From Prevotellaceae bacterium (GTDB lineage: Bacteria > Bacteroidota > Bacteroidia > Bacteroidales > Paludibacteraceae): a DNA stretch of 35,577 nt. Below the pieces are notes generated by a model that made no database searches, had not been told where the DNA came from, and saw only the letters and a list, made by a program, of their open reading frames with translations. Both the position numbers and the translations under genes were made by a program. Within the stretch, counting starts at the first letter, position 1; every line of letters starts with the position of its first letter. The stretch is taken from contig JAISJU010000071.1 in NCBI GenBank assembly GCA_031261165.1, positions 1 through 35,577 on the forward strand, written 5' to 3'. This document shows, in pieces, positions 7,634-14,513 of the stretch.

Positions 7634-8350
7634 TTATTTTGTACATACTATTTGTTTGTCGAATTGAAGGTCTATTTTGCCGTACTTGTTCCAACCTTTT
7701 TCGTTCAGCACTTTTTTGTAAAAGGTGAACAGGTTGTTCATTTTCCGCTCGTAACCGTCAAGCGTTCCGAGCAAAACCGTATGCCGACCGATGCGCATAA
7801 CGAGCGTGATTTCCTTGTTTTTATCTACATTTATTTGCGTAATTTGCGATTGCCAGAAATCGTCTTTTTGCAAAAAGAGAATGAAATCGAACAATTCGCC
7901 TTTGATAAAATCCTTATTGTCCGTACCGGTAACTATCGGCACAAAATACTCGAAGTCGCAGGGAATTTCCACCTTTTCCTCGTCCAGAAAATAACTCTTG
8001 TCGGCGGTCATTACGCGGAAAACCGGTTTGCGCTGCCAAATGTCGATATTCACTTTGCCGGACACTGTTTTGGACACTTCGCAATTTTTGATGGCGTTGT
8101 TTCCTTCGATAATGCGCTCGACTTCCGCAAATTTCTCTTCCGTTACCGGTTTTTCGGGGTTGATGCCCTTCTTTTTGAGTATCTGCTTGATTTTTGCCTC
8201 GCTGACAAATTGCAGTTCATCGGCGTCTTTGATATTGATACTCGGTGCATTGCTAACGGTGTTGTCTTTTTCTGCCGAAAAAGCAAACACAAGATATACC
8301 GCCACTGCCGCAACGCCTAATGTGATTAATATGATTTTCCAAGTTTTCAT
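7634..8350 (-). CDS. ftsQ: Cell division protein FtsQ/DivIB
   Basis: 238 aa bitopic membrane protein. One N-terminal transmembrane helix (about 5-25, IILITLGVAAVAVYLVFAF) is followed by an extracytoplasmic region with a POTRA-like part (FVSEAKIKQILKKKG..., IEGNNAIKNCEVSKTVSGKVNIDI) and the beta domain (RKPVFRVMTADKSYFLDEEK). This is the typical FtsQ layout at the typical length for Bacteroidetes. The protein bridges cytoplasmic and periplasmic divisome components through FtsL/FtsB-type partners. The ATG overlaps the murC stop by 4 bp, so translation is probably coupled. Confidence 0.92.
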   Translation of the reverse strand: MKTWKIILITLGVAAVAVYLVFAFSAEKDNTVSNAPSINIKDADELQFVSEAKIKQILKKKGINPEKPVTEEKFAEVERIIEGNNAIKNCEVSKTVSGKVNIDIWQRKPVFRVMTADKSYFLDEEKVEIPCDFEYFVPIVTGTDNKDFIKGELFDFILFLQKDDFWQSQITQINVDKNKEITLVMRIGRHTVLLGTLDGYERKMNNLFTFYKKVLNEKGWNKYGKIDLQFDKQIVCTK

Positions 8351-10908
8351 TGTCTTTCCTCCAATAATTCCTTTATTTTCGGCACATATGCATCAATATC
8401 TCCCGCGCCGAAAGTTACGAGAATATCTAATTTGGTGGCTGAGCGTTGGTTAGTGAGCGTAGTCGAACTAAGTCGAAGTCTTAGTATATCGAGTAAATCC
8501 TCTTTCCGCGCCCGCATTTTATTTTTTATTTTTACCTTTTCAAAAATCATATCAGACGACACGCCCTCAATCGGCAGTTCGCGGGCGGGATAAATATCCA
8601 CCAAAATCAGTTCGTCGAGCAGCGAGAGGCTTTCGGCAAAGCCGTCTGCAAAGTCGCGCGTCCGCGTGTAGAGGTGCGGTTGAAAAATGCCGCAGATATG
8701 CCTGTTCGGGTACAGTGTTTTGATAGATGTGATGCTTGCCCGCAATTCTTCGGGGTGATGCGCGTAATCGTCAAGATACACGAGTTTATCCGTCTTCACC
8801 TGAATGTCAAATCTTCGGCGAATGCCCGCAAAGGACTTCATACCCGCCCTGAGTTCATCGGGCTGCACGCCTGCCAGACTTGCCAACGCCATTGCGCCCA
8901 CGCCGTTTTCTACATTAATCAGTATCGGCACGCCGAGTTCGATGTCTTTTACCGTTTCGGTGGGCGTTACGAAATCGAAAGTAATCGTGCCGTTTTCAAT
9001 CCGTATGTTTTCTGCGTGAAAATCGCCTTTGTTTATACCATAAGTATATTTTTTTATACTAAAAGTATCTTTAATGTCTAAATCCAAACCCTCTTTCACA
9101 ATTAAATACCCGCCCTCTTTTACCAGCGATGCAAACTTTTCAAAACTTCTGCGAAACTCGTCTTTGTCGCCGTAAATATCCAAATGGTCAGCATCGGCGG
9201 CGGTGATTAATGCCATATAAGGCGACAGTTGGTGAAACGAGCGGTCGTATTCGTCTGCCTCAATTACCACGTAATCATTTTTATCACACAGCAGTAAATT
9301 ATTCTCATAATTCTTGGACACGCCGCCCAAAAACGCGCTGCAACTCACCTGCGATTGGTAAAGCAAGTGCGCCGTCATCGTGCTTGTAGTCGTTTTTCCG
9401 TGCGTACCGGCAATGCAGATGCCGCGTTCATTTCGGGTAATGTCACCCAATATTTGTGCGCGTTTTTTCAGTTCAAAGCCGTTACTTTTGAAATAATTTA
9501 GTTCTATGCTGTCATTCGGAATGGCAGGTGTATAAATTACCTGCGTATTTTTGTCGGCAACAGGTTTTTCCTGCTCTTCGTAATGAATGGCAATGCCCTC
9601 TTTTTCGAGTTCTTCGGTGAGAGGCGTGCGCGTGCGGTCGTAGCCGCTTACCTCATAGCCTTTGGCTTTGAAGTAGCGGGCAAGTGCGCTCATACCGATG
9701 CCGCCGATGCCGAGAAAATAAATGGAGTTATTAGTGTTTAGTGATAAGTGATTAGTTTTTCCACTAAGCACTGACCACTGACCACTGACCACTATTTCTA
9801 TTATTTCATCTGCAATTATATCCGCCGAATCAGGCAAAGCCAATGTCAATATATTTGTCTGTAAATCTTTCAATCTTTCATTATCATTTATCAAAGCCAA
9901 CGCTGTATCAACAAGTTTTTCTTTTGCCTCAATGTCGCGCACCATCACGGCAGCGTTTTTATTGACCAAAGCCATTGCGTTGTGCGTTTGGTGGTCTTCG
10001 GATACGTTGGGCGAGGGGACTAATATAGACGGCTTGCCCAACAAACATAACTCGGAAATGCTGCTCGCACCGGCGCGGGAAATGACGAGGTCGGCGATGG
10101 CGTAGGCATAGTCCATACGCGAAAGAAAATCGGTGATGTGCAGGTTAGACGTAACACGTTTTTGAAAACGTGTTACGTCTTCTCTTACCTTATCAATATA
10201 TATCTTGCCTGTTTGCCAAATGATTTGTATGTCGGGTAAGGGCAGGGTGTGCCCTGCCCCTACACGCAACGCCTCTGCGATGCTTTGATTAATCGTGCGT
10301 GCGCCAAGACTGCCGCCGACAATTAATAATGTTTTCTTATTCGGTGAGAAACCGAAATAATCGTATGCCTCTTTTGTGGGCAGGGCGCGCCCTGCCCCTA
10401 CGAGGTTTTGTCGCACGGGGTTGCCCGTTATAATAATCTTTTCTTTCGGGAAAAAGCGTTCCATTCCCTCGTATGCCACACATATCTTGGCGGCTTTCTT
10501 TGCCAATAGTTTGTTGGTTACGCCGGCAAAGGAGTTTTGTTCTTGCAAGACGGTGGGAATACCTGCCCAATTTGCCGCTTTCAGTATCGCGCCGCTCGCA
10601 TAGCCGCCCACGCCGACTACGATGTCCGGCTCGAAATCTTTTATTATCCTGCGTGCTTTGAGCATACTTTTCAAGAGGCAGTACAGTACCTTTATATTGC
10701 GTAAGAGGTTTTTTCTATCGAAACCCATAATGGGCAAGCCGATGATGGGATAACCTGCCTGAGGCACGCGCTCCATTTCCATACGCCCCACCGCGCCGAC
10801 AAACAGGAACTCGGCATCGGGGAGTTTTGCCTTTAAAGCGTTGGCTATCGAGATGGCGGGAAAAATATGTCCGCCCGTGCCGCCGCCGCTGATGATGATT
10901 CGCTTCAT
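8347..10908 (-). CDS. murG-murC: MurG-MurC fusion: lipid II GlcNAc transferase and UDP-MurNAc-L-alanine ligase
   Basis: 853 aa in one open frame. Residues 1 to about 373 are MurG, which adds GlcNAc to lipid I: GGGTGGHIFPA at 8-18, VGVGGYASG near 98-106, LQEQNS near 121-126, ISRAGASSISE near 276-286 and SPNVSEDHQT near 299-308. Residues about 394-853 are MurC: FLGIGGIGMSALA, ATP loop GTHGKTTT at 501-508, and EADEYDRSF. In relatives these are adjacent separate genes. Here MurC has no start of its own, and about 20 linker residues (VSGQWSVLSGKTN...) derive from a word-repeat spacer. Palindromic repeats are also read in frame at about 170-178 and 216-224 (MurG) and near the MurC C-terminus. The known catalytic motifs look intact, so both enzymes are probably active. 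A missed stop or sequencing error at the join is the main alternative. Confidence 0.93.
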   Translation of the reverse strand: MKRIIISGGGTGGHIFPAISIANALKAKLPDAEFLFVGAVGRMEMERVPQAGYPIIGLPIMGFDRKNLLRNIKVLYCLLKSMLKARRIIKDFEPDIVVGVGGYASGAILKAANWAGIPTVLQEQNSFAGVTNKLLAKKAAKICVAYEGMERFFPKEKIIITGNPVRQNLVGAGRALPTKEAYDYFGFSPNKKTLLIVGGSLGARTINQSIAEALRVGAGHTLPLPDIQIIWQTGKIYIDKVREDVTRFQKRVTSNLHITDFLSRMDYAYAIADLVISRAGASSISELCLLGKPSILVPSPNVSEDHQTHNAMALVNKNAAVMVRDIEAKEKLVDTALALINDNERLKDLQTNILTLALPDSADIIADEIIEIVVSGQWSVLSGKTNHLSLNTNNSIYFLGIGGIGMSALARYFKAKGYEVSGYDRTRTPLTEELEKEGIAIHYEEQEKPVADKNTQVIYTPAIPNDSIELNYFKSNGFELKKRAQILGDITRNERGICIAGTHGKTTTSTMTAHLLYQSQVSCSAFLGGVSKNYENNLLLCDKNDYVVIEADEYDRSFHQLSPYMALITAADADHLDIYGDKDEFRRSFEKFASLVKEGGYLIVKEGLDLDIKDTFSIKKYTYGINKGDFHAENIRIENGTITFDFVTPTETVKDIELGVPILINVENGVGAMALASLAGVQPDELRAGMKSFAGIRRRFDIQVKTDKLVYLDDYAHHPEELRASITSIKTLYPNRHICGIFQPHLYTRTRDFADGFAESLSLLDELILVDIYPARELPIEGVSSDMIFEKVKIKNKMRARKEDLLDILRLRLSSTTLTNQRSATKLDILVTFGAGDIDAYVPKIKELLEERQ
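8433..8485. repeat. Repeat read in frame near the MurC C-terminus
   Basis: The plus strand contains GGTGGCTGAGCG, then GTGAGCGTAGTCGAAC and AAGTCGAAG, words I associate with intergenic repeats of Bacteroidota. It is translated on the minus strand as about 17 residues (SSTTLTNQRSATK and flanks). It lies between LLDIL and DILVTFGAGDID, where related MurC proteins have only a few residues. It appears to be a repeat tolerated in a surface loop. The family comparison is from memory. Confidence 0.5.
9735..9795. repeat. Word-repeat spacer forming the MurG-MurC linker
   Basis: On the minus strand the tandem word GTGGTCA is repeated three times, then TGCTTAGTGG, then A-rich sequence and CTAATCACTTATCACTAA. 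The two halves are loosely inverted. It has the look of the intergenic repeats found elsewhere in this window (for example 12208-12238), but here has no in-frame stop and joins two proteins. Confidence 0.6.
10240..10263. repeat. Palindromic repeat inside murG (second copy)
   Basis: GGGCAGGGTGTGCCCTGCCC followed by CTAC. The arms are 8 bp with a near-palindromic centre, and it encodes VGAGHTLPL (about 216-224). It differs at only two central positions from the copy at 10378-10401 and is read in the same frame. Confidence 0.75.
10378..10401. repeat. Palindromic repeat inside murG (first copy)
   Basis: GGGCAGGGCGCGCCCTGCCC is a perfect 20-bp palindrome, followed by CTAC. It encodes VGAGRALPT (about 170-178) just after the conserved ITGNPVRQNL. 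It shares the repeat, the CTAC flank and the reading frame with 10240-10263. Confidence 0.75.
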
Positions 10909-10913
10909 AATGG

Positions 10914-12209
10914 TTAATTGTTAATGGTTAATGCTTCTTCCTCTGTATCTGTTTTTATCTCTTTATCCTCTTTATCTTCTTCCGCATTCAAGTAGCGGGA
11001 TATGCTTAACATTAATCCGAACGCGCCGCAAGTGGCGATGATTGCCGAGCCGCCTTTGCTAATCAGCGGCAGGGTTTCGCCGGTGATGAAGGCATCGGCA
11101 CTGACGGCGATATGCACGAGTGCCTGCAAAGCGATGAGCAACGCCAGCCCGACCACCAAAAGGGTGGGGAAGGCTTGATTGCTGCGCCGCGTGATGACGC
11201 CCGCGCGGAAGAGCAGGAACAGGTACAGGAGCATTACGACAATGCCCGCAAAGACGCCGTTCTCTTCCACGATGATGGCAAAGATATAATCGTCATACGC
11301 ATTGGCAAGATAATGTTTCTGCTCGCTGGTGCCGGGCATACCGATAACGGCGGGGGCTTTGGCAATGGCGATGAGGGCGTCTGTTGCCTGTCGGCGGTCA
11401 ACGTTTTTCATTTCCGTAGTGATGCCGAATATATTTGCCGTTTCGTTGTGCGGTTTCATTCGATATATCAACTTGATGCTGTCGGGCTGTTTGGTCTTGC
11501 TGTCTTTAAAGTGGTAATATTTGTCTTTATCAACGAACATTCTGCCGACACGCATTGCGTGCGTGGGGGCGCGGGATATGACTTTGGTTGCCGCGTTGCT
11601 GCGCAGTTGTTCTTCGGTGAAATTAAAGCCAATGATGATATACGGAATGCCCACGAGCAAGAGGATTCCCGCAAATACTGCAATTTTCTTCAACGATACG
11701 CGACCGATAAGCATTAAAAAGACAGTAACCGCAGCGATGAGCAATGCCGAAGACAGTTTCAACGGCGCAATGAGCGCACAGAATGGCAAGACTATCCAGG
11801 CAATGGTTTTAAAGGCATCGTCAGGCGTGCCTTTTTGCTGCTTGCGGGCGAGCATATCGGCTACGAACATAATGACGGATACTTTGGCAAACTCCGATGG
11901 CTGAATGCCGAATAAACGCCTCTCGCCGATGGTAAGGGCGAGCAGGATTGCTACGAAAATTCCGCCCAAAAGCACGTAATTCAATATTCGCACATATTTA
12001 TAAGGTATTAAATGCAGTATGTATACGGCTGCAGCACCGCCGACAAGAAAACGGATTTGCCCCAGAATGATTGCTGTGGGTGTGGTGTCGGTGCGGTAGG
12101 CAAGCGAACTTGATGTGCTATATACTTCCAGTATGGAAATGAGGCAGAGTACTATGAAGATTATCCATATTACGATGTCGCCTTTGAGGTATTTATTTAA
12201 ATTGCTCAT
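10914..12209 (-). CDS. ftsW: SEDS septal peptidoglycan polymerase FtsW
   Basis: 431 aa polytopic membrane protein with about ten hydrophobic segments. SEDS landmarks are present: GERRLFGIQPSEFAK (about 110-124, the lipid-substrate region), and near the C-terminus FAIIVEENGVFAGI, then ITGETLPLISKGGSA. It polymerises glycan from lipid II together with FtsI. Start at 12209. The coding end, LTINN, is written in the word repeat TTAACCATTAACAATTAACC that runs into the murG start 5 bp on. A four-helix-bundle gene and its flanking repeats separate it from murD. Confidence 0.95.
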   Translation of the reverse strand: MSNLNKYLKGDIVIWIIFIVLCLISILEVYSTSSSLAYRTDTTPTAIILGQIRFLVGGAAAVYILHLIPYKYVRILNYVLLGGIFVAILLALTIGERRLFGIQPSEFAKVSVIMFVADMLARKQQKGTPDDAFKTIAWIVLPFCALIAPLKLSSALLIAAVTVFLMLIGRVSLKKIAVFAGILLLVGIPYIIIGFNFTEEQLRSNAATKVISRAPTHAMRVGRMFVDKDKYYHFKDSKTKQPDSIKLIYRMKPHNETANIFGITTEMKNVDRRQATDALIAIAKAPAVIGMPGTSEQKHYLANAYDDYIFAIIVEENGVFAGIVVMLLYLFLLFRAGVITRRSNQAFPTLLVVGLALLIALQALVHIAVSADAFITGETLPLISKGGSAIIATCGAFGLMLSISRYLNAEEDKEDKEIKTDTEEEALTINN

Positions 12210-12644
12210 AATGGTTAATGGTTAGTGGTTAATGCTTATCTGTCAGCGATTGTTTTGCTGTTTTTATGATTGAGGTTAGTATTTTCAATAGTTCTATGGC
12301 ATTATTATTTATGCTGTTAAATTGTTCTTGGGTTAAATAATCTGTTTCTTTTAATAAGTCTAACCAATAGACTGATTCATTTATTTCTTTTTGAGCAATT
12401 GCCATTTTATGTATAAAATCCTTTTTTGTTTCTGCCTGCTCTGCCTCACAAACCATTGCGCCAACAGATGTACCGCTACGTAGCAGTTGCTTTGAAAGCA
12501 CATATTCTTTTTTGTTCTCGGTTACATATTGATATAACCTTACAATACGAATAGCAAATGCTTTACTCTTTTGTTTGACTATATTTTCTTTCATATTGCT
12601 TGTGCTCTTACATTAACAATTAATAATTAACAATTAACCATTAT
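12208..12644. repeat. Inverted word-repeats flanking the four-helix-bundle gene between murD and ftsW
   Basis: The left arm (12208-12238) and right arm (12611-12644) are inverted. Both start ATAATGGTTAAT at the outer edge and continue as variants of GGTTAATGGTTAGT. The outer edges coincide with the ftsW start codon (12207-12209) and the murD stop codon (12644-12646). The unit therefore fills the junction exactly. Confidence 0.7.
12229..12594 (-). CDS. Four-helix-bundle protein (23S rRNA intervening-sequence-protein family)
   Basis: 121 aa and almost entirely helical. KSKAFAIRIVRLYQYVTENKKEYVLSKQ is followed by the family hallmark LLRSGTSVGAMVCEAEQAETKKDF, then KMAIAQKEINESVYWLDLLKETDYL and a final helix. 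The fold is that of the S23/IVP-like family, which is very common and multicopy in Bacteroidetes; no biochemical role is established. It is read in the same direction as the dcw genes, but AT-rich and not part of a standard dcw cluster. It is flanked by inverted word repeats that begin at its neighbours' start and stop codons. The family is related in fold to the Avd accessory protein of DGRs, but this sequence looks like the ordinary IVP branch. Confidence 0.85.
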   Translation of the reverse strand: MKENIVKQKSKAFAIRIVRLYQYVTENKKEYVLSKQLLRSGTSVGAMVCEAEQAETKKDFIHKMAIAQKEINESVYWLDLLKETDYLTQEQFNSINNNAIELLKILTSIIKTAKQSLTDKH

Positions 12645-13981
12645 CAAAGGTTTTTCACGCAAGCCTTAAACTTTCTACCTCTGTCTTCATAATTCTCAAA
12701 CAGGTCGAAACTTGCGCAGCAGGGCGATAGCAGCACCGTGTCGCCTTTGTCGGCAAAGCGGTAGGCGGTTTCTACGGCGTCTTGTACCGAGTGCGTGTCG
12801 AAAATCGCGGGGACTTTGCCGGTGAAACAGTCCAGAATTTTCCGGTTGTCTGCACCCATACAAACGATGGCGCGGACTTTCTCGGCTACCAATTCTTCTA
12901 TCTCGGAGTAATCATTGCCTTTGTCCGTGCCGCCGAGAATGAGGACAGTAGGCTCGGTCATACTTTCGAGGGCGTACCAGCAGGAATTGACGTTGGTAGC
13001 CTTCGAGTCGTTGATGAAACGCACGCCGCGCACGGTTGCCACATATTCCAAGCGATGCTCCACGCCCTCGAAGGTGGAGAGCGAGTGCCTGATGACATCT
13101 TTCTTGATGTTCAGCACACTGGCGGCTGTGGCGGCTGCCATTGAGTTATAGATGTTGTGTGTGCCGGTGAGCGCAAGTTCCTCTACGGGCATTGTCAATG
13201 TGTCGTTCATAGTCTTAATTGTTAATAGGTTATTTTCTACATACGCAGAAAGATTTTTTTCTTTATTAATATTAAACGGAAATACCTGCATCGGCAATTC
13301 TTCATTCTTCTTTCTTAATTCTTCACTCACAACAGGGTCGCCTGCCCAATAAATAAAGGCGCAATCCTTATCCTGATTTTGAAGAATGCGAAACTTGGCA
13401 TCAACATAATTCTGAAACTCGTAGTTATAACGGTCGAGATGGTCCGGCGTGATGTTGAGCAATATAGCAATATCTGCCTTAAACCGGTACATATTATCCA
13501 ACTGAAGACTGCTCAATTCAATGACGAAATAATCAAAATTGCTTTCCGCTACCTGCAATGCGAGGCTTTGCCCTACGTTGCCCGCAAGCCCTACGTTTAA
13601 GCCTGCGTTTTTTAATATATAATAGGTCAGCATCGTGGTAGTGGTTTTGCCGTTGCTGCCGGTTATGCAAATCATTTTGGCATTGGTATAACGCGCCGCA
13701 AATTCTATCTCGGAAATGATGGGCGTTCCCTGCGTTTTCAAAGCCTTTATTATCGGTGCTTTGTCCGGTATGCCGGGGCTTTTGATGACTTCGGCGGCAG
13801 ACAGTATCCGTTCCTCCGTATGCTGCCCCGCCTCGTACTCAATCTTATACTTATCAAGCACGGCGCGGTATTGCGGTTTTATCTCCGAAAGGTCGGAAAC
13901 CCACACCTCAAAGCCCTGCTGCTGCGCTAATACCGCTGCACCAACACCGCTCTCTCCGGCTCCTAATATGGCTATTTTCAT
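12644..13981 (-). CDS. murD: UDP-N-acetylmuramoyl-L-alanine:D-glutamate ligase MurD
   Basis: 445 aa, normal for MurD. N-terminal Rossmann start MKIAILGAGESGVGAA (1-16), Mur-ligase ATP loop ITGSNGKTTTTML near 106-118, SSLQLD, NITPDHLDRY near 178-187, HRLEYV and NDSKATN near 315-321, and C-terminal LLSPCCASFDLFENYEDRG. It adds D-glutamate to UDP-MurNAc-L-Ala in the cytoplasm. Both neighbours in the usual cluster (mraY and ftsW) are present, but each junction now holds a four-helix-bundle gene. The stretch encoding SEELRKKNEELP is unusually word-repetitive in DNA (about 13291-13330) and may be another tolerated repeat. Confidence 0.97.
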   Translation of the reverse strand: MKIAILGAGESGVGAAVLAQQQGFEVWVSDLSEIKPQYRAVLDKYKIEYEAGQHTEERILSAAEVIKSPGIPDKAPIIKALKTQGTPIISEIEFAARYTNAKMICITGSNGKTTTTMLTYYILKNAGLNVGLAGNVGQSLALQVAESNFDYFVIELSSLQLDNMYRFKADIAILLNITPDHLDRYNYEFQNYVDAKFRILQNQDKDCAFIYWAGDPVVSEELRKKNEELPMQVFPFNINKEKNLSAYVENNLLTIKTMNDTLTMPVEELALTGTHNIYNSMAAATAASVLNIKKDVIRHSLSTFEGVEHRLEYVATVRGVRFINDSKATNVNSCWYALESMTEPTVLILGGTDKGNDYSEIEELVAEKVRAIVCMGADNRKILDCFTGKVPAIFDTHSVQDAVETAYRFADKGDTVLLSPCCASFDLFENYEDRGRKFKACVKNL

Positions 13982-13982
13982 A

Positions 13983-14513
13983 AGTTTAAAAAGTTTAAAA
14001 AGTTCAAGAGTTCAAAGATTTAAAAGTTTATAGATTCAAGATTAATAATATATTAATCTTGTTTATACTTAATTCCTTTCAAATCTGAACTTTGCAAATG
14101 TTGTATAAATCTCATTATTGATATAGATAAATATTCTGCTTTCTTTTTTAAGTCTTTAAATTCATTTTGATTTATATATTTTCTATCAAATGCTCTATAT
14201 AATTGGCTTCGAGTTTCCCCACAAGAACCTTTTGCAATAAATAGAAATTGTATAAATTCTTTGTTCCCGTTTCTCTCGAAACCTTCTGCAATATTATCCG
14301 TAATAGAACCGGAAGAACCATTTATCTGGTCTTTTAATCTATAATCTTTAGAAAATAGTTCATAATTTATAATGCGAAATATGTCCTGACAAAGTTCTCG
14401 TGCTTTTTGCCAAATAAATAAATCTTCAAAACGTTGTATTGTAGCCATAATATCAGTTTTATTATTGAACTTTTTGATTTTGAACTTTTAAACTCTTGAA
14501 CTTTTTAAACTTA
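13983..14513. repeat. Inverted word-repeats flanking the four-helix-bundle gene between mraY and murD
   Basis: The arms at about 13983-14030 and 14465-14513 are inverted copies built of AAGTTTAAAAAGTTCAAGAG. The outer edges touch the murD start codon (13979-13981) and include the mraY stop codon (14511-14513). The words differ from those at 12208-12644, but the arrangement is identical. Confidence 0.75.
14053..14448 (-). CDS. Four-helix-bundle protein (23S rRNA intervening-sequence-protein family)
   Basis: 131 aa. FEDLFIWQKARELCQDIFRI at the N-terminus is the typical opening of this family, followed by DYRLKDQINGSSGSITDNIAEGFER, then GNKEFIQFLFIAKGSCGETRSQLYRA and a last helix. It is a different branch from the copy at 12229-12594, so the two are not a recent duplication. 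Function unknown; the family name comes from members encoded in intervening sequences of 23S rRNA genes, but no rRNA is nearby. It is flanked by inverted word repeats and inserted between mraY and murD in the direction of the cluster. Base composition is AT-rich compared with both neighbours. Confidence 0.85.
   Translation of the reverse strand: MATIQRFEDLFIWQKARELCQDIFRIINYELFSKDYRLKDQINGSSGSITDNIAEGFERNGNKEFIQFLFIAKGSCGETRSQLYRAFDRKYINQNEFKDLKKKAEYLSISIMRFIQHLQSSDLKGIKYKQD

Noticed and set aside
6839..8320. 493-codon plus-strand frame opposite ftsA and ftsQ
   Set aside because: It is a shadow of two well supported genes on the minus strand. Its translation is low-complexity (rich in Phe, Val, His and Arg) with no domain.
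12229..14448. The two four-helix-bundle genes as Avd accessory genes of a DGR
   Set aside because: Avd has a related fold, but these sequences carry the ordinary IVP-family signatures and lie far from the putative VR, with no reverse transcriptase. A link to the VR is not supported.
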